64,000 nucleotides of DNA, taken from Chloroflexota bacterium (GTDB lineage Bacteria > Chloroflexota > UBA11872). A program made the translations under genes and the position numbers. Of the stretch, positions 36,418-44,999 are shown one piece after another. The first letter of the stretch is position 1; every line of letters starts with the position of its first letter. The notes under the pieces were generated by a model, which worked only from the letters and a program-made list of their open reading frames with translations, made no database searches and had not been told where the DNA came from. Where the stretch lies: assembly GCA_028873795.1 (NCBI GenBank), contig JAPPNP010000063.1, positions 1-64,000 of the forward strand, given 5' to 3'.

Positions 36418-37157
36418 CGGCCGACGATCCGCGCCGACAGGCCGAAGCCCCGAAGCCCTCCAATGGCGGCGTGGGGGCCGTCAGCGAGCCGGAATCCATG
36501 GAGCGCTTTGCCGACGCAGGGCCGGGAGCGCCCGAGCCGTCATGGGCGGCTCCGTCGACGGCGGATTCCGACCGCCCGTTGACATTGCGCGAGACGTGGG
36601 AGGATTTTGCGCGCTGGATGGGCCGCACGCGCTGGCAGCGGCCGATTGCCGCCGTGGCGCTCATCGTCGCGGGCGCCCTGACGTGGGCGATAGTCTCGGT
36701 GGTCGTGCCGTGGCCGGAGGGAATCCTCGGCACTGTGCAGCGGGTGCTGGCCATGGACGTTGGCTGGGCGCCGCTGCCAACGCCGGATGATCCGCGCCTC
36801 GCCGCCGACTTGAGTCTCGTGATGGCGGCGTGGGTGGGAGCGCCGCTGGTCGTGAGCGCATTCTGGTTCGCCGCGGCGTATCACCTCGACCGCGAGAGTC
36901 GCCGAACGTTCGGCGTGAGCCGCATCCCCGGCGTGCGGCATTCCACCGGCTACACGGCGATCGCGATTCTGCTCGTGTTTCCGCTCATCGTGCTCGGCTT
37001 GGCCAGTGGCGCGTGGGGCGTGTTCATGCTCGGAACGTGGGCCATCACCTTCGGCGCCTGGGGACCCGCCGGGACGTTGCTGGCGCTGCTGGTGATCTTT
37101 GGGCTGGTGGTGCGGCTGGCCAACGCGGCGCTCGACCGTCGCGCGGGAGAGTCGTAG
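36414..37157 (+). CDS. Uncharacterised four-helix membrane protein
   Basis: 247 residues that I do not recognise. The first ~60 residues are hydrophilic and rich in Pro, Ala, Glu and Ser. About four hydrophobic segments follow (near residues 80-102, 135-157, 180-203 and 208-232). The residues after segment 2 (YHLDRESRRTFGVSRIPGVRHSTGYTAI) form a basic loop. No enzyme motif is visible. The start has no ribosome site of its own but overlaps the stop of a nine-codon frame. It is opposite in direction to the T-box/cysE unit. Confidence 0.7.
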   Translation: MTADDPRRQAEAPKPSNGGVGAVSEPESMERFADAGPGAPEPSWAAPSTADSDRPLTLRETWEDFARWMGRTRWQRPIAAVALIVAGALTWAIVSVVVPWPEGILGTVQRVLAMDVGWAPLPTPDDPRLAADLSLVMAAWVGAPLVVSAFWFAAAYHLDRESRRTFGVSRIPGVRHSTGYTAIAILLVFPLIVLGLASGAWGVFMLGTWAITFGAWGPAGTLLALLVIFGLVVRLANAALDRRAGES

Positions 37158-37286
37158 CCGGCCGCGGGTCACAAGCGCTCGTGAATCGACCCGCAATGGC
37201 TTGGGGGCGCACACAGCCGCGCGTGCGAGTTGCGCAAAGCCAGGACCGGGGGCGTTCGCCGATCGCCCGCTGCGCGCGGCGACGCG

Positions 37287-37610
37287 CTACTGCTCGATAG
37301 TCGGTCCGAGAACCAGCCGATCGCTTTCGGGATCTTCGACGAGCAGAAACTCGACTGTCGTATCCCTGGTGACCATCAGCCGCAGCCGGTCACCAACTCG
37401 CTCGCACCCCACGGCCTCCTCGGGCGTGACATCGACGCGACGACATGCGTCGGCGTAGAGATCACTCAGCGATACCCGACGTCGTGTGGCCAAATGAACC
37501 TTCCTCTCCGGCAGCTCGAGGGCGCGTATCGACCGCTCGCCCCTATTCTGCCCAACCATACGCCGCGCAGGCGGCTCCTTGCCACGGATGGAAGGCGGGA
37601 CGATGTGCAA
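37287..37610 (-). CDS. Small hypothetical protein
   Basis: Up to 107 residues; an internal ATG at 37559 would give 90. The C-terminal half reads as alternating strands (RVGDRLRLMVTRDTTVEFLLVEDPESDRLVL), suggesting a small beta-rich domain. I see no family match. It is opposite to both neighbours and fills most of the space between them. It is supported only by an open frame and plausible amino-acid composition. Confidence 0.4.
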   Translation of the reverse strand: MHIVPPSIRGKEPPARRMVGQNRGERSIRALELPERKVHLATRRRVSLSDLYADACRRVDVTPEEAVGCERVGDRLRLMVTRDTTVEFLLVEDPESDRLVLGPTIEQ

Positions 37611-37758
37611 GGTCGGGCGAAACTGTTACAGTGTCGCCCGGCCTCGGGCACGTGTAGAATGTCGGCAGCGTCTAGTCGACATTTGGACGCACGTACCACC
37701 GGGCGTGCGGGGTCGCTAGGCGCGGGGAGGCGTTGGGGTAGCGTTCGCTCGCCCATGA

Positions 37759-39030
37759 ATGGGGGCCTCCTTGAACAGCTTGCGTAGGTATCGGCTGTTC
37801 CTCACGTTGCTTGTCGGTCCAGCGCTTGTCATTGCCATCATCGTGGTTCTGATCATCACGTTGTTCGGCGGCGATGGCGAGACGGATACCAGCGCCGAGG
37901 CCACCGCGACGCCGGCTGCTACAACCTCACCGGGACCAGGCGGGACTCCGCCGCCCGCGACGACCACCCCGCAAACACTGCAGGTGCTCCCCACCCAAAC
38001 TCCGGTCATCGTGCGGACGCCGACGGCGCCGGCCGAGCCCACCGAAACGCCAACGCCAACCGCGACGCCGACGCCCGCGGGACCCATCGAGCACACGGTG
38101 CAGGCCGATGAAACGCTGTCGGGAATTGCCGCTGCCTATGGCGTATCCCTGGACGACATCGTGGCGTTCAACGAGCTGCCCAATGCTGAAGAGATCTTCG
38201 TGGGGCAGATCATTGAAATCCCGACCGATCCGAGCCAGCTCGCCGAGCGCCTCGACGCGCGACCGGTAGCCCTGACGGGAGTGGTGATTCCGAGCGATGG
38301 TCTGAATGTTCGCGACCAACCCAACACCGCCACCAGCACCGTGCAGTACGTCGCGCGCGCCGGATCGCAGCTGAACCTGACGGGCGTGTTCGAGGACATT
38401 GACGGCATCCGGTGGCACGAGGTCGAGGACGGCAACTGGGTGCAGAGTCAATACCTGGAGCTTGGCGCGACAGCCGCACCCGCAGCCGACGCGCCGCCCA
38501 CCGGCACCGGAACGGGCGCGGGCGGAGCGCTGACGGGCGTGGTGATTCCCGACGACGGGCTGAACGTGCGCAACGAGCCCAACACCACTACCAGCGAGGT
38601 GCAGTACGTCGCGCTGGGCGGGGAACAGCTCGACCTGACGGGCGTTGTCCAGGAGATCAACGGCATCCGCTGGCATGAGCTCGAGGATGGCAACTGGGTC
38701 CAGGGCCAGTACCTTGAATTGGGCGCCACGGCGGCTCCCGCCCCAGCGGCCACGCCGGCGCCGGCCGAGACGGCCGCTCCGGCGCCAACCCCCGCCGCAA
38801 CGGCCGTGGCCACCGAGGCCCCGAGCGACGACGAGCTCACTGCCGTGGTCGTGCCCGAAGGCGGGCTGAACGTGCGCCCCCAGCCGAGCGCCGACGCCCA
38901 GCCGGCCTATGTCGCACCCGCGGGAACTCGGCTGCAGCTGACCGGCCAAAACAGGGTCGTCGACGGCGTGACCTGGTGGGAGCTCGAGGACGGGAACTGG
39001 GTTCAGGGCCAGTTCCTCCGGTTCGGCTAG
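37759..39030 (+). CDS. Membrane-anchored LysM and triple SH3-like (SH3b) domain protein
   Basis: 423 residues. A single helix at about residues 15-36 anchors the protein. A Thr/Pro-rich linker follows, then a LysM domain near 113-155 (HTVQADETLSGIAAAYGVSLDDIVAFNEL). Three SH3b domains sit at about 172-238, 258-324 and 362-423, each with LNVR and a closing NWVQxQxL. SH3b domains 1 and 2 are a recent tandem copy at DNA level. Linkers are Ala/Pro/Thr-rich. LysM binds N-acetylglucosamine polymers and SH3b often binds peptidoglycan peptides, so this should be a cell-wall or surface-glycan binding protein. No catalytic domain is present. Confidence 0.88.
   Translation: MGASLNSLRRYRLFLTLLVGPALVIAIIVVLIITLFGGDGETDTSAEATATPAATTSPGPGGTPPPATTTPQTLQVLPTQTPVIVRTPTAPAEPTETPTPTATPTPAGPIEHTVQADETLSGIAAAYGVSLDDIVAFNELPNAEEIFVGQIIEIPTDPSQLAERLDARPVALTGVVIPSDGLNVRDQPNTATSTVQYVARAGSQLNLTGVFEDIDGIRWHEVEDGNWVQSQYLELGATAAPAADAPPTGTGTGAGGALTGVVIPDDGLNVRNEPNTTTSEVQYVALGGEQLDLTGVVQEINGIRWHELEDGNWVQGQYLELGATAAPAPAATPAPAETAAPAPTPAATAVATEAPSDDELTAVVVPEGGLNVRPQPSADAQPAYVAPAGTRLQLTGQNRVVDGVTWWELEDGNWVQGQFLRFG
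38272..38729. repeat. Tandem SH3b-domain duplication
   Basis: Two ~200-bp units (38272-38471 and 38530-38729) are offset by 258 bp, exactly 86 codons, and remain clearly alike at DNA level (for example CAGTACGTCGCGC and GGCAACTGGGT in both). They encode SH3b domains 1 and 2 of the LysM protein. The third domain is much more diverged. Confidence 0.75.
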
Positions 39031-39108
39031 CCCCGCAAGCACCGCCGGCAGTCAGGGCGTCGGGCTGACGTCAGGCCATGCCTGGCGTCCGCCCGGGTTG
39101 ATTGCCGG

Positions 39109-40137
39109 CTAGGCGCGAAGCCTCACCGCGCGCACCCACCGATCCATGAACTCGAGGGGCGCCTCGGTCAGAAACTCATGCCCCCCGTCGAACTCGTCGC
39201 GATCCAGGCGATCAGGCGCACCTGCCGCCGCGTAGATGCCCGCGAGATGCGCGTGGGCCTGCCGCGATGCCTCGATGTCGAAGCCGCGATCTGACCGTCC
39301 CGCCTGAATCAGAAGCGGCCGCGGCGCGATGCAGCCGTGGATATCGGGCACGTCGGCGATGGCATAAATGCCGGGTAGAAACTGGGAACCACAGAAATTG
39401 CCCGCGTCGAGCGCATACGAGCGAAAGGTGGTGAGGTAGCCGCTTACCACCACCGCCGCCGGGCGGTCGTCGAGCGCCGCCAGATACATCGCGCGGGTGC
39501 CGCCAAAGGAGAGTCCGGCAACGCCGATGCGGCCGGCAACCACCTCGGGCCGGGCCTGGAGGAGATCGAGGGCGCGCAGGTCGTCCCACAGGGCGAGCGC
39601 CATGATGTTGCGCCCGAAGAGGGCCAGCTTGAGAAAGTTGATATTGCAGCCGTCGCGTCCGCCGTAGCGGCGGAAGCGCTCACCACGCTCACCGAATCCG
39701 GGAGCGTCGGGAGCGAGGACCACGTAGCCACGCTGGGCGAAGCGCTGCGCGAAGGCGTGGTAGATGCCCGGGGAAACGAGATCTCCCTTGCCCCCGCCGT
39801 GACCGTGCAACGCCAAAATGGCCGGCGCCGGGTGGTCGGCATCGACGCCGTCCGGCACGAGCAGATAGGCCGGAACGTCAACGTCGGGCGCGGTACGAAA
39901 GACGAGCTTCGTTTGCACGTACCCACTGCCGATGGTGCGTTCAATCTCCACGGGCTCGGGATCGATGGGAGTGGGCAGTGGGCCGAGCAGGGTGGTCATG
40001 GCTTCCCGCAGGTCATCGCGCCAGGCACCGAACGCGAGGCCGGGCCGGAAGGCATGGCTCGGCCGATGCTCCGCATCCAGCCGCTCGACTTGATCGTCGA
40101 ATGCGAACTGCCAATCTCGGGGCGCCGGCGCACTCAA
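39109..40137 (-). CDS. Alpha/beta hydrolase, acetyl-xylan-esterase/dienelactone-hydrolase-like
   Basis: 342 residues. Landmarks are AILALHGHGGGKGDLVSPGIYH (oxyanion region), VLAPDAPGFGERGERFRRYGG, the nucleophile elbow GLSFGG (Ser near residue 210), and a C-terminal FDGGHEF supplying the catalytic His. It belongs to the 'abhydrolase_7' type of predicted esterases. No signal peptide is visible, so it is cytoplasmic. Its ATG overlaps the stop of the TIM-barrel isomerase gene by 4 nt, suggesting a shared sugar-ester or lactone pathway. Confidence 0.82.
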   Translation of the reverse strand: MSAPAPRDWQFAFDDQVERLDAEHRPSHAFRPGLAFGAWRDDLREAMTTLLGPLPTPIDPEPVEIERTIGSGYVQTKLVFRTAPDVDVPAYLLVPDGVDADHPAPAILALHGHGGGKGDLVSPGIYHAFAQRFAQRGYVVLAPDAPGFGERGERFRRYGGRDGCNINFLKLALFGRNIMALALWDDLRALDLLQARPEVVAGRIGVAGLSFGGTRAMYLAALDDRPAAVVVSGYLTTFRSYALDAGNFCGSQFLPGIYAIADVPDIHGCIAPRPLLIQAGRSDRGFDIEASRQAHAHLAGIYAAAGAPDRLDRDEFDGGHEFLTEAPLEFMDRWVRAVRLRA

Positions 40138-40916
40138 CGGCGGAGGTGCGCGCGGAGGTAGGCCAGCGCCCGCGGCGCCTGGCGACTGAAGCAGTCAAAC
40201 CGCTTGCCGTTGTCTTCGATGCTGACGCGGCCGGTGTAGTTCACCGCGGTCAGCGCACGGAGGAATTCGGGGAATCCGGCATCCGTTGACTGTGGCGGAG
40301 ACCCGGGGAGCGGCGGGACCGGCACGTGGACGTGGCGCAGTCGATCGCGTGCCTCGGCCAGGTTGGTCAGAGGCTCCCGCTCGTGCGCCATATGCCACCA
40401 ATCGGCCAAGGCGGCCACCCGGGAGCTTCCGGACTGGCGGCCAACGACCGCGGCCTCGAGGACGGTGTTGATGTTGTCGCAGACCCCGCGCCAGAGCGGC
40501 TCGATCACGATGTCCAAGTCGTAGGGCGCGACGGCGTCGGCGGCCAGCGCCAGGAACTCGAGAATCTGGCTCGGTACCTGGTGCCGATCGAATCCGCGTG
40601 GCGTAGATCTGGCCGGCCCGCTGCCAAAGACCACCCGCCGGGCGCCCAGTTCGGACATGCGGCCCATGGCGGTGTCCACGTAGGCGCGCAGCGCGGGCAA
40701 ATCGCGCCGCGGTCCGACAACCGGGTGGTGCGCCGGCACGAAGACGTTGAAGACTTCGGCGGGCAAGCCCGCGTCCTGGATGCGCCGGCGGATCGGCGCG
40801 TAGACCGCATCTTTGTCGTCGGGAACCAGGTCCACGACGCGGAGCTCGACGTAGGCGAATCCCGCACGCCGCACCGCGTCCAGCACGTCAAGCGACGCGC
40901 AGCATCCAAGCCGCAT
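40134..40916 (-). CDS. Sugar phosphate isomerase/epimerase-like TIM-barrel protein
   Basis: 260 residues, xylose-isomerase-like (AP endonuclease 2) fold. It starts MRLGCCASLDVLDAVRRAGFAYVELRVVDL, and metal-binding positions are seen in DLDIVIEPLWR (Glu), VAALADWWHM (Asp), LRHVHVPVPP (His), and VSIEDNGKRFD (Glu/Asp). The start has GAGG 8 nt upstream. It is translationally coupled to the esterase at 39109. The substrate is unknown. It reads divergently from the Nudix gene. Confidence 0.82.
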   Translation of the reverse strand: MRLGCCASLDVLDAVRRAGFAYVELRVVDLVPDDKDAVYAPIRRRIQDAGLPAEVFNVFVPAHHPVVGPRRDLPALRAYVDTAMGRMSELGARRVVFGSGPARSTPRGFDRHQVPSQILEFLALAADAVAPYDLDIVIEPLWRGVCDNINTVLEAAVVGRQSGSSRVAALADWWHMAHEREPLTNLAEARDRLRHVHVPVPPLPGSPPQSTDAGFPEFLRALTAVNYTGRVSIEDNGKRFDCFSRQAPRALAYLRAHLRR

Positions 40917-41008
40917 GCCACCACCGCCTCGCGCCACGGCCGACGTTTCGAGTTCGCAAACGCTAGAGTGCCACGCATCCCCAGGCCGTTACCGTCCGGA
41001 GTTGCTGC

Positions 41009-41710
41009 ATGGCGTTGAATCGTGCGTCCGGCGCGTCGGAAGACGACGAACAACTTGCCGTGGTGCATCCCGATGGGACGCCAACCGGACTCGTCAAGTC
41101 GCGCGCCGCGATTCACACGGATGGCGACTGGCACTGCACGCGCACCGTGTGGGCGCTCCTGTCGGCGGCTGGAGACGCCGGACCGGCGCTGGTGCTGCAA
41201 CAGCGAGGGCCGTTCAAGGCCTCCTGGCCCAATCGCCTGGATGCGAGTTCGGCCGGGCACCTGCGCGTGGGCGACCCCGACCCATGGCGAGAGGCCGAAG
41301 AGGAGCTGGGTCGGCGCCCGGGCGCGGGCGAGGCGCTGCCGTTGGGCAGGCGGCAGAGCGGCTGCCGGCTCCCCAACGGACAGATCGATCTCGAGGTCCA
41401 AGAGCTATGGCTCTGGCACTGTCCCCACGACCTGCTCGAGCTTCAGCCCCCCTATCCCGAGGTGAGGGCGCTGCTCGCCGTGGCCCCGGATGACCTTCAG
41501 CGTCTTGCCGCCGGAGTGGTTCAGCAGATTCCGGCGCTGGTGCGGCGACCCGGCGCGTCGCGCGTGGAGGCTGGAAGCGCCGCCGGGCGCCAGCTCATTC
41601 CGGGGGAAGAGCCCTACATCCGGCAAGTGAGCGAAATCACGCTTCGCATCCTGGCGGGCGAAAGCTGGACGCCGCTCGAGGTGGATCCAGAGGCTGAGTT
41701 CGAGGTGTAG
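41009..41710 (+). CDS. Nudix hydrolase-like protein with shortened Nudix box
   Basis: 233 residues. The N-terminus ELAVV-type segment (EQLAVVHPDGTPTGLVKSRAAIHTDGDWHCTRTVW) is that of Idi/YfcD-like Nudix proteins. The box reads GHLRVGDPDPWREAEEELG. The REAEEELG core is intact, but only four rather than seven residues separate the acidic position from RE, and that position is Asp. The enzyme may still bind metal through the EE pair. Family members hydrolyse nucleoside diphosphate derivatives or isomerise prenyl diphosphates; neither can be claimed here. Confidence 0.8.
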   Translation: MALNRASGASEDDEQLAVVHPDGTPTGLVKSRAAIHTDGDWHCTRTVWALLSAAGDAGPALVLQQRGPFKASWPNRLDASSAGHLRVGDPDPWREAEEELGRRPGAGEALPLGRRQSGCRLPNGQIDLEVQELWLWHCPHDLLELQPPYPEVRALLAVAPDDLQRLAAGVVQQIPALVRRPGASRVEAGSAAGRQLIPGEEPYIRQVSEITLRILAGESWTPLEVDPEAEFEV

Positions 41711-41743
41711 CGGAGCCAACGCGGTCGACCGGCGGTCTGGCAC

Positions 41744-42277
41744 TCAGCGGCGCCTCAAGACAAGGAACGCGCCGAAGGCGATCAGGATCAGCGGCCACAA
41801 CCGCCACGCATCGAACTGCGCGAAGAGCCCGAGGGAGTCCAGCAGCGCCAGGATGCCGATGACCACCAACGCCAGCCCGATGAATGCCACACCGCCCGCG
41901 CCACGGCCTCCCCTGCCGGGCGGCTGTCCAGACGCGTAAGGCTCATACGTTCGCGCGGCGTCGGGTGTCGGTGGCGCCGATTGCTGTTGCGACGCGCCTT
42001 CGCTTCCTTCGGTCTCGTCGCTCGGGTCTCCCGCGTCAGCCGATTCGTCATCACCGCCAACTGCGCCGGGTTCGATCCCGGGCGCGGGCGCCGGGGCGAC
42101 GGGCACGACCACCGCCATCACCACATACGCCAGGATGGCCACCCCGCCGGTGAAGATTGCGAGCAGCACCCAGAGCAGGCGCATGATGGTGGGATCAACC
42201 TGGAAGTAGTCCGCCATGCCACCCGCGACCCCGGTAAGCGGGCGGTCATGCTGGCTGCGGTAGAGCCGGCGTTGCAT
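41744..42277 (-). CDS. PspC domain envelope-stress protein
   Basis: 177 residues. The N-terminal PspC domain (MQRRLYRSQHDRPLTGVAGGMADYFQVDPTIMRLLWVLLAIFTGG) includes one helix. A ~70-residue acidic Ser/Gln/Pro-rich linker follows, then a C-terminal two-helix module (GVAFIGLALVVIGILALLDSLG, then LWPLILIAFGAFLVLRRR) like that of LiaI/LiaF-type proteins. PspC-domain proteins take part in membrane-stress responses; the specific partner is not encoded nearby. It is divergent from the pseudouridine synthase gene. Confidence 0.88.
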   Translation of the reverse strand: MQRRLYRSQHDRPLTGVAGGMADYFQVDPTIMRLLWVLLAIFTGGVAILAYVVMAVVVPVAPAPAPGIEPGAVGGDDESADAGDPSDETEGSEGASQQQSAPPTPDAARTYEPYASGQPPGRGGRGAGGVAFIGLALVVIGILALLDSLGLFAQFDAWRLWPLILIAFGAFLVLRRR

Positions 42278-42334
42278 GGCGGGGTTCTCGGCGCGCGTAT
42301 GCTCCGCAGGTCACTCTAAGGCGGGGGGCCAGGT

Positions 42335-43159
42335 TTGTCACCGCGCGACGGACACACGTCATCGCCCGACGCTGATCGCGAGCGAGGATCGGCCGACCGC
42401 GGCCTGCGGCTTCAGGTATTCCTAGCCCGGGCGGGGCGAGGGTCGCGGCGGACGATGGAGCAGGCGATCCGCGCCGGGCGCGTGGCGGTCGACGGTCAGG
42501 TCGTGACGACGCTCGGTGTTCGCGTCGACCCTGAGCTTCAGCAAGTCCAACTGGACGGGAAGCGGATCGAGCCAGCGCCGCGGCCGGCGACGGTGATTGC
42601 CCTGCACAAGCCTCCGCACGTGCTCACCACCACCCGCGATCCGCAGGGCCGGCCGACGGTATTGCATCTGCTGCCCAAAGCGCTGCGGCGTGAGCGGTTG
42701 TATCCGGTCGGGCGGCTCGACTTCGCCTCCGAGGGCCTGGTGTTGATGACCAACGACGGCGAGCTGGCGTTTCAGCTCATGCACCCGCGCTTCGGCCACG
42801 AGCGCGAATACCTGGTGACGGTTCGCGGACCCGAGCCGCCCGACTTGGCCCGGCGACTCAGGCAAGGCGTCGACATCGGCGACCGACGACCGGCTCGCAC
42901 TCGACGCGCGGCGCGGGTGGGGCGCGACTGGCAGCTCGTGCTGACCGAGGGACGCAAGCGCCAGGTGCGGCGCATGTTCGAGGCGGTTGGGATGCGCGTT
43001 ACCCGCCTGGTGCGGGTGCGCATAGGCTCGGTGGTTCTCGGCGACTTGGCGACCGGCGCGGCGCGAGAACTCGAGGCCGCCGAGGTGAAGGAGCTGCGGC
43101 AAGCGGTCGCCCGAGCGGCAGACAGCCAAAGGACGGGCGAGCCGCGTCAGACCCTCTAG
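42335..43159 (+). CDS. Pseudouridine synthase, RsuA/RluB family
   Basis: 274 residues. An N-terminal S4 RNA-binding domain (LRLQVFLARAGRGSRRTMEQAIRAGRVAVDGQVV) is followed by the synthase domain with catalytic Asp in PVGRLDFASEGLVLMTNDGEL and the C-terminal LTEGRKRQVRRMFEAVGMRVTRLVRVRIG. It makes pseudouridine in rRNA; RluB-like 23S activity is most likely but not proven. The start codon is TTG behind a G-rich ribosome site (GGGGGGCCAGG). Its last 4 bp overlap the convergent small membrane-protein gene. Confidence 0.92.
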   Translation: MSPRDGHTSSPDADRERGSADRGLRLQVFLARAGRGSRRTMEQAIRAGRVAVDGQVVTTLGVRVDPELQQVQLDGKRIEPAPRPATVIALHKPPHVLTTTRDPQGRPTVLHLLPKALRRERLYPVGRLDFASEGLVLMTNDGELAFQLMHPRFGHEREYLVTVRGPEPPDLARRLRQGVDIGDRRPARTRRAARVGRDWQLVLTEGRKRQVRRMFEAVGMRVTRLVRVRIGSVVLGDLATGAARELEAAEVKELRQAVARAADSQRTGEPRQTL

Positions 43160-43575
43160 GCGCCCTCCGCCGGACGCATGTTGGAGCGCCTTCGCTGGAC
43201 GAGGACGGTTATTCCCAGCGCGATCCAGGCAGGGAGCGACAGCACGAGTGGGTAGGCCACGACGCCAACCGGACCGAACAGCCCGCCGATCACTGCCCCA
43301 TAGACGGTCAGTGGGGCCAGCACCACGCCGCACACGTAGGCCAGGGCTCGCACGCGCCGATGCAGGAAGGTCACCGCCAGGGTCAGCGGGAATGCCGCGA
43401 TCCAGGCGAACAGGACCATCAGCGCAACCATCGCGACCGCGTTCGGCAGGCCCGAGATTTCCTCGCCCGGCGAAAGGGTGGCGAAGCGGATGGCCGACAC
43501 CACCAGGATCGCCAGTGGGAGCCAGAGCGGAAGAACCAGCAACTGGAGTAGCCGTTGAATCGTTGACCGTCGCAT
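43156..43575 (-). CDS. Small uncharacterised membrane protein
   Basis: 139 residues with about four hydrophobic segments (residues 8-28, 45-67, 78-100 and 103-126), a basic N-terminus and a basic C-terminus (VQRRRSNMRP). I recognise no family. Its 3' end overlaps the pseudouridine synthase gene by 4 bp in convergent orientation. Composition is ordinary for an integral membrane protein. Confidence 0.62.
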   Translation of the reverse strand: MRRSTIQRLLQLLVLPLWLPLAILVVSAIRFATLSPGEEISGLPNAVAMVALMVLFAWIAAFPLTLAVTFLHRRVRALAYVCGVVLAPLTVYGAVIGGLFGPVGVVAYPLVLSLPAWIALGITVLVQRRRSNMRPAEGA

Positions 43576-43781
43576 GTGCCCACCAGCGCGCCACGCCTGC
43601 GGAGGATTCTATCGCCGACCTGGCGGGGCTCGGCGGTGGGGTCTTTCGCCAAAGCGCCGACGCTTGGCAAGGATCGGTCCAGCCGGCCTCGCGTCGGCAC
43701 ACTCGCTCAGGCGTGTAGGCTAGGCCGCCGAGATGCCCGCCGCGCGTTGGCGGCGGCGAGGGCGCAGGGCGAGGAGTCCGC

Positions 43782-44579
43782 GTGGAGACGCAGACGGAGT
43801 ACGCAGCGGCTCTGGGACAGATCATTCTGTTCGACCTGATCCTGAGCGGCGACAACGCCGTGGTGATCGGGGTGGTGGCAAGCCGGCTGCGGGGGCGGCA
43901 ACGGCGACTGGCCATTCTCTTCGGCGCGGGCGGCGCTGTGGTGTTGCGGATCGCGTTTGCGTCCATCGCGACGCTGCTGCTGCAGTTGCCGATAATCTCG
44001 CTGGTCGGCGGGCTGGCACTGTTTTGGGTGGGCTGGCGCCTGCTCGCTCCTCACGGCGACGAGGAGCACCACGAAGCGGCCGCGACCTTCTGGCAGGCGC
44101 TGCGACTGATCATCCTGGCGGACGTGGTGATGAGTTTGGACAACGTGCTGACCATCGCCGGCGCGGCGCACGGGGACATCTCGCTGCTGGTGATCGGGTT
44201 GGCGCTCTCTATTCCGCTGCTGTTCGTGGGCGCGGGCCTGATCGCCTTCGCCACCGAGCGGCTGCCGCTGATCATCTACGTGGGTAGCGCGCTGATCTTC
44301 CGCATCGCGCTGGTCCTGATTCTGGAGGACTCGGCCTGGCACGGGGGAATCGATGTGGACTCGACTGGGCAACAGATCGTTCTGACCTGGGATGAGGCCA
44401 TGCATGGCCACTTGGCGCCCAATGCGGTGCTCGAACATGTGGCTCCATGGCTGGCGGCGTTCGCCGGTCCGGCGCTTTATGTGCTCGTGGCGCGGTGGCG
44501 GCGACGGCCCGTGATGCCGCTTTGGGCCCGTTCGTCGGCGAAGGACGAGCCGCCGCACGCACCGTCGAACGAGGCGTGA
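43782..44579 (+). CDS. TerC/YjbE-family integral membrane protein
   Basis: 265 residues with seven or so helices. The two conserved acidic helices are clear: IILFDLILSGDNAVVIGVVASRL early, and LIILADVVMSLDNVLTIAGAAHG in the second half. TerC proteins include manganese exporters (MeeF/YkoY types), so metal export is a reasonable role. The start is GTG with GAGGAG 7 nt upstream. No yybP-ykoY manganese riboswitch could be found in its short leader. Confidence 0.88.
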   Translation: METQTEYAAALGQIILFDLILSGDNAVVIGVVASRLRGRQRRLAILFGAGGAVVLRIAFASIATLLLQLPIISLVGGLALFWVGWRLLAPHGDEEHHEAAATFWQALRLIILADVVMSLDNVLTIAGAAHGDISLLVIGLALSIPLLFVGAGLIAFATERLPLIIYVGSALIFRIALVLILEDSAWHGGIDVDSTGQQIVLTWDEAMHGHLAPNAVLEHVAPWLAAFAGPALYVLVARWRRRPVMPLWARSSAKDEPPHAPSNEA

Positions 44580-44615
44580 GACCATGGACCAGCGCCGCGT
44601 GAGGAGGTCCCACTG

Positions 44616-44999
44616 ATGGCTCAACTGCTGCACACGCGCATCCGCGTCAGCGACCTTGAACGGTCGATTCGGTTCTACGAGGACTTTCTAGGCTTCAAAG
44701 TCATCAGCCGCACGGACCGCTCGCCCTCCGGCAACCACATCGTGCACCTGGAGTTGCCCGGCAACGTGCACACGATCGAGTTCACCTGGTCCGAGGACTA
44801 TGAGCTCAACGTTCCCGAAGACCTCATGCACTTCGCCATCGGCGTGCCGGACCTGATCGCGTTCTGCGACGACCTGGAGCGCCGCGGTATCGAAATCTGG
44901 CCCGACGGCTGGCGAGAGAAATTCCCGCTGGGGCGAAAGATGGCCTTCATCGACGATCCGGACGGCTACGAGATCGAGTTGCTGGAGCGCGCGGAGTGA
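44616..44999 (+). CDS. VOC family protein, lactoylglutathione lyase-like
   Basis: 127 residues, two beta-alpha-beta-beta-beta repeats. It starts LLHTRIRVSDLERSIRFYEDFLGFKVISR and ends MAFIDDPDGYEIELLER, the glyoxalase I pattern with His near 7 and Glu near 122 as metal ligands and further ligands in HLEL and HFAIGV. Length and ends match GloA. The start has GAGGAGG 6-8 nt upstream. Its stop overlaps the next gene's GTG by 4 nt, tying it to a metallo-beta-lactamase-fold hydrolase. That pairing resembles glyoxalase I/II, but the second protein is not a standard glyoxalase II. Confidence 0.87.
   Translation: MAQLLHTRIRVSDLERSIRFYEDFLGFKVISRTDRSPSGNHIVHLELPGNVHTIEFTWSEDYELNVPEDLMHFAIGVPDLIAFCDDLERRGIEIWPDGWREKFPLGRKMAFIDDPDGYEIELLERAE

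Noticed and set aside
43576-43781. yybP-ykoY manganese riboswitch before TerC
   Set aside because: The leader is short and lacks the conserved loop sequences of that class.
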